Source of the DNA: Chthoniobacterales bacterium
Lineage (GTDB): Bacteria > Verrucomicrobiota > Verrucomicrobiia > Chthoniobacterales > UBA10450
DNA length: 19,752 bases
Reading direction: 5' to 3'
Assembly (NCBI GenBank): GCA_013695905.1
Contig: JACCZQ010000502.1
Location: forward strand, 1-19,752
Part shown: positions 1-8,678 of the stretch, one piece after another
Layout: the number at the start of each line of letters is the position of its first letter
How positions within the stretch are numbered: the first letter of the stretch is position 1
The notes under the pieces: model-generated
Told to the model about the DNA's origin: nothing
Database searches by the model: none
What the model saw: the letters and a program-made list of their open reading frames with translations, nothing else
Program-made: the position numbers and the translations under genes

Positions 1-2244
1 CTCACGGAAGATCTACTGAAACAATCGCAATCACTCGCCGGCGAACTCCAAAGCCGGCAGGAGGAGCTGCAGCAAACGAACGAAGAACTCGAAGAAAAGG
101 CGCGCCAGCTCGCCGAGCAGAATACCGCCGTCGAAGAAAAAAACCGCGAAGTCGAGCAGGCGCGGCAGGCGCTGGAAGGCAAGGCGCAACAGCTGTCGCT
201 CACCTCGCGTTACAAGAGCGAGTTCCTCGCGAACATGTCGCACGAGCTGCGGACGCCGTTGAACAGCCTCCTCATCCTCGCCGACCAGCTTTCGACGAAC
301 CCGGAAGGCAATCTCACCCCGAAGCAGGTGGAGTTCGCGAAGACAATCCGCGGTTCCGGCAGGGACCTGCTCCGGTTGATCAACGACATCCTCGACTTGT
401 CGAAGATCGAGAGCGGCACCGTCACGCTCGATGTGGGCGAAGTGCGTTTCGAAGAGCTGCGCCAGAGCATGGAGCGGACCTTCCGCCACGTCGCCGAGGG
501 GAAAGACTTGAGCTTCAGCATCAACATTGATCCGTCGCTGCCGGCGGCTGTTTACACGGACGCGCAGCGGCTCGAGCAGGTGCTGAAGAATCTGCTCTCG
601 AATGCGTTCAAGTTTACCGACCGCGGTTCGGTGAGTCTTAGCGTCATGCCCGCGGACGCCGGCTGGAGCAGCGAACGTCCCTCGCTCGCCAGCGCGGATC
701 AGGTCTTCGCCTTCTCCGTGACCGACAGCGGCATCGGCATTCCGGCCGAGAAACAGGCGACGATCTTCGACGCCTTCCAGCAGGCAGACGGCAGCACCAG
801 CCGGAAATACGGCGGCACCGGTCTCGGGCTGGCGATCAGCCGGGAACTCGCGCGCGTGCTCGGGGGGGAGATTCGGCTGGGAAGCGTCGAAGGCGGCGGT
901 AGCACCTTCACCCTCTTCCTACCGCAAAACTACAGCGTCTCGCCGCTCGACCGCCCCGCGCCACCCGTAGCCGCCGCCGTCGTGCAGGATCAGCACCAGA
1001 ACGGCGAGTACAACGGCGCCCTTCCCGCGCCCACCGATACGGCGGTGGCTGATGATCGCGGCAATATTCTACCCGGCGAAAAAGCGCTCGTGATCGTGGA
1101 AGACGACCGCGATTTCGCGCAGTGGCTCCTCGATCTCACGCGCGAGCGAGGGTTCAAAGGCATTGTCACCGCGCGCGGCTCGACGGCGCTCGAGCTCATC
1201 CGCGAATTCGCGCCGGTGGCGATCACGCTCGACATCAGCCTGCCGGATATCAACGGCTGGAAAGTCCTCGACCGGCTGAAATCAGACCTCAGCACGCGTC
1301 ACATTCCGGTCTTCATCATCTCGGCCAACGAGGAGCCGGAGAACGCCCTCAAACAGGGCGCCTTGCGCTTCCTGACCAAACCAATCCCGGAAGCGGCGAT
1401 CGAAGGCATCTTCGCGAAAATCCGCGAGATGTCCGAGACGGGCGCGAAGAAATTGCTCGTGATCGAGGACGACGAGACGCAGCGGAACAGCATCCGCGAG
1501 TTGATCGGCAACGAATCGGCGCATCTCACCGATGCGGGAAGCGCGGGCGAGGCGCTGGCGCAGCTGGAGCGGGAACGCTTCGATTGCGTAGTCCTCGACC
1601 TGATGCTGCCGGACATGTCAGGCTTCGAGTTGATCGAGAAAATTCGGGAACAGGAGACGCACCTTCCGATCATCGTTTACACCGGCAAAGACCTCAGCGC
1701 GGAGGAGGAGGAAAAACTCAACCGCGTCGCGCAAATGACGATTGTGAAAGATGTGCGGAGCCCGGAGCGGCTCTTCGATCAGACCGCGCTCTGGTTGCAT
1801 CGCGAGGCGGCGACACTGCCGACGGACAAGCGCGAGATTCTGCAGCGCCTGCACGATCCGGATGCGGTCTTGAACAGCAAAAAAGTCCTCATCGTCGATG
1901 ACGACGTGCGGAACATCTTCGCCATGACGAGCATGCTGGAGCGTTACAAGATGAATGTGCTCTCGGCGGAAACCGGCCGCGGCGCGATCGAGGCACTGCA
2001 GCGGGAGCATGGAATCGACCTCGTGCTCATGGACATTATGCTCCCCGAGATGGATGGGTATGAAACCATGCGCGCGATCAGAAACATGTATGGCTTCGGC
2101 GAGCTGCCGATCATCGCGCTCACGGCGAAAGCGATGAAAGGCGACCGCGAGAAATGCATCGAAGCAGGCGCGAGTGATTACATCTCGAAACCGGTCGACA
2201 CCGAACGTCTGCTCACCCTGCTCCGCAGCTGGTTGCACCGCTAA
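1..2244 (+). CDS. Hybrid sensor histidine kinase with three C-terminal receiver domains (5' end outside window)
   Basis: Signal-transducing kinase of a multistep phosphorelay. The frame is open from base 1, so the true start lies upstream and 747 codons are visible. Window residues 1-75 are a Glu/Gln/Arg-rich coiled coil. HisKA follows with the phospho-acceptor His at about residue 81 (MSHELRTPLN). The HATPase domain (about 190-311) has an N box (NLLSNAFKFTD), G1 (DSGIGIP) and G2 (GGTGLGLAIS). Three receivers follow, with phospho-acceptor Asp near residues 411 (LDISLPDINGW), 533 (LDLMLPDMSGF) and 678 (MDIMLPEMDGY). The third is the most canonical and ends in a normal SKPVD lysine motif. In relatives the missing N-terminus usually carries membrane or HAMP/GAF sensing parts, so the signal cannot be told here. 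An internal ATG at 235 lies inside HisKA and is not a plausible start. The next kinase begins right after the stop, which suggests co-transcription and perhaps phosphotransfer between the two. Confidence 0.93.
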   Translation, partial: LTEDLLKQSQSLAGELQSRQEELQQTNEELEEKARQLAEQNTAVEEKNREVEQARQALEGKAQQLSLTSRYKSEFLANMSHELRTPLNSLLILADQLSTNPEGNLTPKQVEFAKTIRGSGRDLLRLINDILDLSKIESGTVTLDVGEVRFEELRQSMERTFRHVAEGKDLSFSINIDPSLPAAVYTDAQRLEQVLKNLLSNAFKFTDRGSVSLSVMPADAGWSSERPSLASADQVFAFSVTDSGIGIPAEKQATIFDAFQQADGSTSRKYGGTGLGLAISRELARVLGGEIRLGSVEGGGSTFTLFLPQNYSVSPLDRPAPPVAAAVVQDQHQNGEYNGALPAPTDTAVADDRGNILPGEKALVIVEDDRDFAQWLLDLTRERGFKGIVTARGSTALELIREFAPVAITLDISLPDINGWKVLDRLKSDLSTRHIPVFIISANEEPENALKQGALRFLTKPIPEAAIEGIFAKIREMSETGAKKLLVIEDDETQRNSIRELIGNESAHLTDAGSAGEALAQLERERFDCVVLDLMLPDMSGFELIEKIREQETHLPIIVYTGKDLSAEEEEKLNRVAQMTIVKDVRSPERLFDQTALWLHREAATLPTDKREILQRLHDPDAVLNSKKVLIVDDDVRNIFAMTSMLERYKMNVLSAETGRGAIEALQREHGIDLVLMDIMLPEMDGYETMRAIRNMYGFGELPIIALTAKAMKGDREKCIEAGASDYISKPVDTERLLTLLRSWLHR

Positions 2245-4392
2245 GTGATGGCTGCAGAGGCGATCGGCACCGAGGGTGCGGATGAGAAAGTCAATATTCT
2301 CATCGTGGACGATCGTGCCGACAAGCTCCTCGCGCACGAGGTGCTGCTGGAAGAGGTGAACCAGAACCTGGTCAAAGCCACCTCGGGGAAGGAAGCGCTC
2401 CGCTGTCTGCTCCGGCAGGATTTTGCCGTCATTCTGCTCGATGTGAACATGCCGGGGATGGACGGCTTTGAAACGGCGTCGCTCATCCGGCAGCGGCCGC
2501 GATCCGAGACCACGCCGATCATCTTCATCAGCGCGGTCAACGACACCGAGAACCACGTCTCGCGCGGCTACTCGCTAGGCGCAGTCGATTACATCCTCAC
2601 CCCGGTGGTGCCGGAGATCCTCCGCGCGAAGATCAACGTCTTCGTCGATCTCTACAAAAAGACGGAGCAGGTGAAACGGCAGGCGGAGGAGCGGGCGAAG
2701 TTCATCCGCGCGGAAGCTGCGCGCCAGGAGGCGGAGGCGGCCCAGGAGCGGCTCGCGTTTCTCGCCGAAGCCAGCAACGTGCTCTCGGCGTCGCTCGAGT
2801 ATCAGGAGACGTTCGAGAGTCTCGCGCGGCTGGCAGTGCCGCGGCTCGCCGAGTTCTGCATCATCGACATGGCGGAGGAAGGCGGGACGCTGCGGCAGGT
2901 GGCGGTGGCGCATCGTGATCCCGCGCAACAGGAGAAGCTGCGCGAGCTACAGCAGCATTATCCGTCCAGTCTCTCCGCCCGCCACGGCGGCACGCGGGTG
3001 TTCCACACCGGCGAGCCGGAAGTAGCCGAGATCACAGACGAGACGCTGGAGCTGATGTTCGAGGATGAAACCACGCGCGCTTTTGTGCGTGGGCTGCGGC
3101 CGCAATGCTTCATCGCCGTGCCGCTGGTAGCGCGCGGTCGCGTGCTGGGCGCGATTACCCTGGTGAATGTCGAGAGCGGCCGCGCCTGCGGCCCCGGCGA
3201 AATGGCGCTCGCCGAGGAGCTGGCACGCCGCGCCGCAATCGCGCTGGATAACGCCTCGCTCTATCAGTCCGCACAAAAAGCGCGCAACGAAGCGGAGCGC
3301 GCGAACCTGGCGAAGGATCGCTTCCTCGCCATGCTCAGCCACGAGCTCCGGACGCCGCTCATGCCGGTGCTCACCACCCTGCTCTCGCTCGAGCACGAGG
3401 AAAATATCCCCGATGAAATCCGCGGGTCGCTGCAGATGATCCGGCGCAATGTCGAGCTGGAGGCGCGGCTCATCGACGATCTGCTCGATCTTACCCGCAT
3501 CAGCAAAGGGAAGGTGCAGCTAAGCCTGGAGCCCGTGGACGCACACGAGCTTCTGCGGAATGCGGTCGAAATTTGCGAATCCGGAATCGATGAGAAAAAC
3601 CTGCAGCTGCAGCTCGACTTCGCCGCGGCCCGGTTCCGTTTCGAGGCGGATCCCGCGCGGCTGCAGCAGATTTTTTGGAACCTGATCAAGAACGCGGTGA
3701 AATTCACACCGAACGGTGGCGATCTCCGCATCCGCACCAGCAACGACGGCGAGGGGAGCTTTTGTGTGGAGGTCGCCGACTCCGGCGTGGGCATTGACGC
3801 GGAATCGCTGCCGAAGATTTTCCACGCGTTCGAGCAGGGGGAGCGGGCGCGTCTGGGCGGGCTTGGGCTCGGCCTGGCGATCAGCAAGGCGCTCGTGGAA
3901 ACCCACTGCGGCCGCATCACAGCGGAGAGTCCGGGGCGCGATCAAGGCGCGACTTTTACGGCGGTCTTTCCGTTGCCCGAGAAGGATGTGGAGACGCAGA
4001 CGAACGGCACCGCGAGTGCGACTGCAGAGCGGAAAGCGCTCCGTATCCTGCTGGTGGAGGACCACGAGGATACGAATCGCTCGCTCACGCAGCTGCTCCG
4101 TCGCCGCGGCTATCAGGTGCAGCCGGCGCATAATCTCCAGCGTGCGCTCGAGATCGCGGGACAGGAGGAATTCGACGTGCTGGTGAGCGACATCGGGTTG
4201 CCGGATGGGACGGGTGTGGAGTTGATCCAGCAGCTGACGGCGAGCCGTCCGGTGGTGGGGATTGCCCTGACCGGCTTCGGGATGGAAGAGGATATCCAGA
4301 AGAGCCACGATGGCGGCTTCAGCCATCACCTGATCAAGCCGGTCGATCTGAACAAGCTCGACTCACTGATCCAGCAGGTCGGCTGCTCGTAG
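2245..4392 (+). CDS. Hybrid histidine kinase, REC-GAF-HisKA-HATPase-REC
   Basis: Cytosolic hybrid kinase of 715 residues with no membrane segment. The order is an N-terminal receiver (about 14-130, phospho-acceptor Asp66 in LLDVNMPGMDGFE), a charged helical linker (135-180), a GAF domain (about 185-345), HisKA with His366 (MLSHELRTPLM), HATPase (NLIKNAVKFTPNGG, ADSGVGID, LGLGLAIS), and a C-terminal receiver with Asp649 (VSDIGLPDGTG). The N-terminal receiver has DYILTPV where most receivers have a Lys before Pro. From memory of similar proteins this may be normal for the subfamily, but it could change receiver switching. The stop of the preceding kinase is followed directly by GTG then ATG (2245 and 2248), so either could start the protein. 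There is no clear Shine-Dalgarno site, so translational coupling is likely. An N-terminal receiver suggests this kinase takes input from another phosphorelay protein, and the upstream hybrid kinase is the obvious candidate. Confidence 0.93.
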   Translation: MMAAEAIGTEGADEKVNILIVDDRADKLLAHEVLLEEVNQNLVKATSGKEALRCLLRQDFAVILLDVNMPGMDGFETASLIRQRPRSETTPIIFISAVNDTENHVSRGYSLGAVDYILTPVVPEILRAKINVFVDLYKKTEQVKRQAEERAKFIRAEAARQEAEAAQERLAFLAEASNVLSASLEYQETFESLARLAVPRLAEFCIIDMAEEGGTLRQVAVAHRDPAQQEKLRELQQHYPSSLSARHGGTRVFHTGEPEVAEITDETLELMFEDETTRAFVRGLRPQCFIAVPLVARGRVLGAITLVNVESGRACGPGEMALAEELARRAAIALDNASLYQSAQKARNEAERANLAKDRFLAMLSHELRTPLMPVLTTLLSLEHEENIPDEIRGSLQMIRRNVELEARLIDDLLDLTRISKGKVQLSLEPVDAHELLRNAVEICESGIDEKNLQLQLDFAAARFRFEADPARLQQIFWNLIKNAVKFTPNGGDLRIRTSNDGEGSFCVEVADSGVGIDAESLPKIFHAFEQGERARLGGLGLGLAISKALVETHCGRITAESPGRDQGATFTAVFPLPEKDVETQTNGTASATAERKALRILLVEDHEDTNRSLTQLLRRRGYQVQPAHNLQRALEIAGQEEFDVLVSDIGLPDGTGVELIQQLTASRPVVGIALTGFGMEEDIQKSHDGGFSHHLIKPVDLNKLDSLIQQVGCS

Positions 4393-4494
4393 TCGGAAAA
4401 GCGGATTCCCGCGCCGGTAGGATGCTCCGTCCCGCCCGCGACGGGCAAAGGGGGCTGGACTTATCCCGCCATTCTCCCTAAACCCGCAATCTGC

Positions 4495-5571
4495 ATGCCA
4501 AGCGCTGCCACAGTCGCAAAAGGGGACCGCGTCGTTTTCACGTCCGGTGCCGCCAGTTTTACCGCGCGCGACATTTTGGACGCCGCACATTTCCGTGGCG
4601 AGCTGGAACCCTCCTGGCGCAAGCTGCTGCTGCAGGTCGAGGCGGAACGGAAAGCCACCGGCTCCGGCGCCGAGGTCGCGCAGGACGCGCTGAACTCCTC
4701 CGCCATTGCGTTCCGCTACAAACACGATCTGATCACCGCCGAGGAAACCGAGAAATGGCTCGAGGCGCGTTTGCTCACGCTTTTGGATTTCAGTGAATTT
4801 TTCGCGCGCGCTTATTGGGAAAAAACGTTCGGCAGCCGTGTCGCACCTCCTGCTCTGCCGTTCCACGGCGCGTCGCTGGAGCAGCGGGAGCTGCTCACCG
4901 CCGAGCTGACGCTCTCGGGCGAGCTGGACCGGCAAGCGACGCGGCTGGCGTGGCGAGTAGCAGCATGTTTGGCGAGCGAAGGGGCGGAGATCCCGCCGCC
5001 GCTGCTCGCGGAAGAGGAGCAGCTGTTCCGCACCCGCGTGCCCGACGTGGCGGAGTGGCTGGCCGGATTGGGACGTGAGCGGCCGTGGCTGGATGAGATG
5101 CTGGCCGCGGAAGCAGGGTTCCGGGAGCGGTGCGCGCGGGTGATTTCGCCGGAGCAGCGGGAGCGGGAGATGAGCGCGCTGCGGTTGCCGCTGACGCGCT
5201 TCGAGGTGGAGATGATGGAGCTCGACTCGAAAGGCGCGGCGCAGGAGGCGTTCCTCTGCGTGCGCGATGATGGCATGGAGATGGAGGAAGTGGCGCAGGA
5301 AGGCCGCTATCCGTACCGGCGGCGGGAGCTGGTGCTGGAGGATATCGATCCGGCCGTGCAGCAGAAGTACCTCAGCTCGACGCCGGGCACAGTGCTGGAA
5401 CCGGTGGCGCGCGGCGATGGCTTTCAGCTGGTGCGGTTGATCGGCAAACGGGAACCAAAACTCGACGATCCCGAGGTCGGCCCGCGCATCGATCAGCGGC
5501 TGCTGGACCGGCATTTCGCGGAGCTGACCTCCGGCTCCATTCGCTGGATCGTGCTGAGTTCCCCCTCATGA
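4495..5571 (+). CDS. Parvulin-related (PpiC-like) protein of a peptide export cassette
   Basis: Protein of 358 residues. The last 110 or so residues follow the end of parvulin/rotamase domains: a Glu-rich helix, then LEDIDPAVQQKYLSSTPGTV, a 'pv.rgdGfqLvrli' strand and the KREPKLDDPEV segment. The first 230 residues are helical and charged. There is no signal peptide or membrane segment, so unlike SurA or PrsA it should be cytosolic. It overlaps the C39 exporter gene by four bases (ATGA). Parvulin-like proteins are known beside C39/HlyD peptide exporters, notably in cyanobacteria, and one family is described as putative peptide-maturation proteins. I infer a role in holding or presenting the precursor peptide to the exporter. 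Active isomerase function is doubtful, because the usual catalytic core of the domain is not clearly present. No Shine-Dalgarno is seen before ATG 4495. The 102 bases before it show no promoter I trust. Confidence 0.72.
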   Translation: MPSAATVAKGDRVVFTSGAASFTARDILDAAHFRGELEPSWRKLLLQVEAERKATGSGAEVAQDALNSSAIAFRYKHDLITAEETEKWLEARLLTLLDFSEFFARAYWEKTFGSRVAPPALPFHGASLEQRELLTAELTLSGELDRQATRLAWRVAACLASEGAEIPPPLLAEEEQLFRTRVPDVAEWLAGLGRERPWLDEMLAAEAGFRERCARVISPEQREREMSALRLPLTRFEVEMMELDSKGAAQEAFLCVRDDGMEMEEVAQEGRYPYRRRELVLEDIDPAVQQKYLSSTPGTVLEPVARGDGFQLVRLIGKREPKLDDPEVGPRIDQRLLDRHFAELTSGSIRWIVLSSPS

Positions 5572-8500
5572 GAACGCAAGACGAAGAAGTCCTCCAACGC
5601 TCGTCGCTGTTCCGGTTCCTGCCGGAGTCGCACTTCGACCAGCTGCGCCCGCTGCTGCGCGAAGAGCATTACGAATTTGGCGAAGTGATCGTGCAGCAGG
5701 GGGACCCCGCCGACTCTTTGTATGTGCTGCTCTCCGGCCGCGCGCGGGCGATCAAGGTGGACCAGAACGGCAACGAAATTGCGCTGGCCACGCTGCGGCC
5801 GGGCGACGTGTTTGGGGAAGCGGCGGTGGGCGACGGCGGCATTCGGATGGCGATGGTGCGTTGCAGCACGGCGGTGGATTGTCTGAGGCTGGATCGCGCG
5901 GATTTCCTGGATTTGTGCGCGCACGTGCCGGAGCTGCGGCACCAGATGGAAATAACCAAGCGCCACCGCGCGCTGCAGGGTTTCCTCTATGAATTCAGCA
6001 ACTTCGGGCGCCTGCCGACGCCGGCGCTGCGCAGTGTGATCGAGAAGCTCCAGCCGGTGGAGGTGCCGAAAGGCGCGATGATCATCCGCGAAGGTGAAGA
6101 GGCGGGGCCGATGTACATCCTCGAGAAAGGCCGGGCGCGGGCGTTTGCCGGCACGGACGGGCCGCAGCGGAATCTCGCGTTTTACCGCGACGGCGATTTC
6201 TTCGGGGAGCTCTCCATCCTGAATGGCTCACCGCGCGCTGCCTCGGTGGAGGCGCACAGCGATTGCCGCCTGCTCGCACTCGAGCCCGAAGCAGTGCGCG
6301 ATCTGAAGCGGCAGTATCCGGAATTTGGCCGGCTCATGGAGGAGCGGCTGGCGCAATACCAGGCCAAGACCGAAGCGCGGGTGCCGCTGGATTTCACCAC
6401 CGAGAATCTCCCGGCCGAAGCGGCGACGCACAACAAGGTGGCGATCGACCCGCCGCCGAAAGAGAGCAGCAATGGCGCGGACCCATTCGCCGACGAGCAG
6501 GGATTCTTCCGCAAACGCCAGGGCCACATCCGGAAAATCCCGCACGTGCAGCAGATCGACGAGATGGACTGCGGCGCCGCCAGTCTCGGGATGATCTGCC
6601 GTCACTTCGGGCGGAAGGTGAGTCTCACGCGTATCCGGCAGCTGTGCCACACCTCCACCGATGGCACGAGTTTGAAGGCGATCTGCCGCGCCGCCACGGA
6701 GTTGGGGCTGGCCGCCCGCGCGCTCAAGGTGTCGCTGCGGAATCTCTCGCAGATGCCGCTTCCGGCGATCATCCATTGGGAGGGAAATCACTGGATGGTG
6801 CTCTTCAACGTGAACGACAAGTTCGTCCGCGTCGCCGATCCCGGGACGACGATTCGCAAAATTCCGCGCCAGGAATTCGAGCTGAAGTGGTCGGGCTACG
6901 CGGCGCTCTTTGACTACACGACGGCGTTTGCGCAGGCGCCGGAGAGCCGCACCAGCATCACGTGGGTGCTGCCGTTCCTGAAGAAATTCCGCACCATCCT
7001 GCTGCAGGTGCTGCTCCTCGCGGTGGGGGTGTCGTTCCTGCAGATGTTGTTCCCCATCTTCACGCAGATGGTGGTCGATAAGGTCATCGTCGAACGAGAC
7101 ATCGGGCTGCTGAAATTGATCCTCATGGGAATGGCGGCGGCGCTGTTCTTCATGCAGGCCTCGACGCTGGTGCAGCAGTATCTGCTCGCCTTCGCGGCGG
7201 TGCGGCTCGACACCGCGATTCTCGATTTTCTGAGCCGGCAATTGCTCTCGCTGCCGATGTCGTACTTCTCCAGCCGGCGCACGGGCGACATCCAGCGACG
7301 GCTCGATGGCGCGCGGCAGGTGCGGCAGTTTGCGGTCGGGCAGGGAATCGGAGCCATCCTGGCGATGGTGACGCTGATTGCGGCGCTCTGTTTGATGGCG
7401 CTCTACAGCCCGGTGCTGATGCTGGCGTTCCTGTGCACGACGCCGATTTACATCGGGATGATGTATTTCTCGAGCAAGGTGCTGAAGCCGCTCTTCGCCG
7501 GCGTGGAAGAGAGCCAGGGGAAATACAGCTCGCACCAGATCGATGCGATCAAGGGGATCGAAGCCGTGAAGGCCGCCGCCGCGGAAACTGTCTTCCGCGA
7601 CACGATGCTGAACGAATTTTTGTCCGTTTCGCAGAAGATTTTCCGCTCTTCCTTCATCGTGATGACTTATGACAGCGTGCTGCAGACGGTCGGCATGCTT
7701 TCGACGGCGATCTTCCTCTGGGTCGGCGCGAACCAGGTGATGAACGGCAGCCTCAGCGTGGGCGGCTTTGTCGCGTTCAGCGCGCTGACGGCGATGGCCT
7801 ACGGTGGCATTCTGCGGACGCTGGGCGTGTGGGATAACATGCAGCTGGCCGCCGTCCTGCTGAACCGGCTGAACGACATCTTCGAGCACGAGCCGGAGCA
7901 GGGCCGCGACCGCTCGCACCTGACGCCGGTGCACAGCCTCGAGGGGCGGATCGAATTGCGGAACGCCAGCTTCAAATATGGCGGTCCGGAGGCGCCGAAT
8001 ATTCTCTCGAATATCAACCTGGAGATCGCCCCCGGGAAAATGGTGGCGTTCGTCGGCCGCAGCGGTTGCGGCAAGACGACCCTGATCAAGCTCATCGCGG
8101 GCCTGTTGGAGCCGACGGAGGGGACCATTCTCTTCGATAACGTGGACCTGAAGACGCTGAACTACCGCGATGTGCGGCGGCACATCGGGATGGTGCTGCA
8201 GGAGAACCACATGTTTAACGAGACGATCGCGAAGAACATCGCGTTCGGCGACGCGGAGCCGGATTTCGATCGCGTGCTGACGGCGGCGCAGACCGCCAGC
8301 GCGCACGATTTCATCATGCGGCTGCCCCTCGGCTACGACACGAAGATTGGCGAAAGCGGCCTCTCCATTTCCGGCGGGCAGAAGCAGCGGATCGCGATCG
8401 CGCGGGCGATTTATAACAACCCGCCGGTGTTGATTTTCGACGAAGCGACCAGTGCGCTCGACACGGAAAGCGAGCGCGCGATCCAGGATAATCTCGGCCG

Positions 8501-8675
8501 GCTGATGTCGGGCCGGACGTCGATCGTGATCGCCCACCGGCTGAGCACGATCCGCGAGGCGCACACCATCGTGGTCCTGGAGCAAGGGATGGTGGCGGAG
8601 ATCGGCAACCACGACCAGCTGATGGCGCAGCGCGGTCTCTATTTCTACCTCTCCAGCCAGCAGCTGGGGATCTGA
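5568..8675 (+). CDS. Peptidase C39 ABC exporter with two N-terminal cyclic-nucleotide-binding domains
   Basis: Inner-membrane exporter of 1035 residues that would cut double-glycine leaders and pump the cargo. Two cNMP-binding folds come first. The second (about 145-260) has a near-consensus phosphate cassette, FGELSILNGSPRAASV. The first (about 15-130) is more divergent, FGEAAVGDGGIRMAMV. The C39 peptidase domain carries the catalytic triad Cys335 (DEMDCGAAS), His408 (GNHWMVL) and Asp424 (VADPG), with oxyanion Gln329. A six-helix membrane domain spans about 460-740. The ATPase domain has Walker A GRSGCGKTT (Lys836), Q loop VLQENHM, signature LSISGGQKQR, Walker B VLIFDEA (Asp958, Glu959) and switch His in IVIAHRLS. 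Every catalytic residue is present, so it looks active as both protease and pump. Length and layout resemble cyanobacterial HetC-like exporters. The start ATG overlaps the previous stop. The likely cargo is the pair of small GG-motif proteins 2.4 kb downstream. Confidence 0.95.
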   Translation: MRTQDEEVLQRSSLFRFLPESHFDQLRPLLREEHYEFGEVIVQQGDPADSLYVLLSGRARAIKVDQNGNEIALATLRPGDVFGEAAVGDGGIRMAMVRCSTAVDCLRLDRADFLDLCAHVPELRHQMEITKRHRALQGFLYEFSNFGRLPTPALRSVIEKLQPVEVPKGAMIIREGEEAGPMYILEKGRARAFAGTDGPQRNLAFYRDGDFFGELSILNGSPRAASVEAHSDCRLLALEPEAVRDLKRQYPEFGRLMEERLAQYQAKTEARVPLDFTTENLPAEAATHNKVAIDPPPKESSNGADPFADEQGFFRKRQGHIRKIPHVQQIDEMDCGAASLGMICRHFGRKVSLTRIRQLCHTSTDGTSLKAICRAATELGLAARALKVSLRNLSQMPLPAIIHWEGNHWMVLFNVNDKFVRVADPGTTIRKIPRQEFELKWSGYAALFDYTTAFAQAPESRTSITWVLPFLKKFRTILLQVLLLAVGVSFLQMLFPIFTQMVVDKVIVERDIGLLKLILMGMAAALFFMQASTLVQQYLLAFAAVRLDTAILDFLSRQLLSLPMSYFSSRRTGDIQRRLDGARQVRQFAVGQGIGAILAMVTLIAALCLMALYSPVLMLAFLCTTPIYIGMMYFSSKVLKPLFAGVEESQGKYSSHQIDAIKGIEAVKAAAAETVFRDTMLNEFLSVSQKIFRSSFIVMTYDSVLQTVGMLSTAIFLWVGANQVMNGSLSVGGFVAFSALTAMAYGGILRTLGVWDNMQLAAVLLNRLNDIFEHEPEQGRDRSHLTPVHSLEGRIELRNASFKYGGPEAPNILSNINLEIAPGKMVAFVGRSGCGKTTLIKLIAGLLEPTEGTILFDNVDLKTLNYRDVRRHIGMVLQENHMFNETIAKNIAFGDAEPDFDRVLTAAQTASAHDFIMRLPLGYDTKIGESGLSISGGQKQRIAIARAIYNNPPVLIFDEATSALDTESERAIQDNLGRLMSGRTSIVIAHRLSTIREAHTIVVLEQGMVAEIGNHDQLMAQRGLYFYLSSQQLGI

Positions 8676-8678
8676 CGC

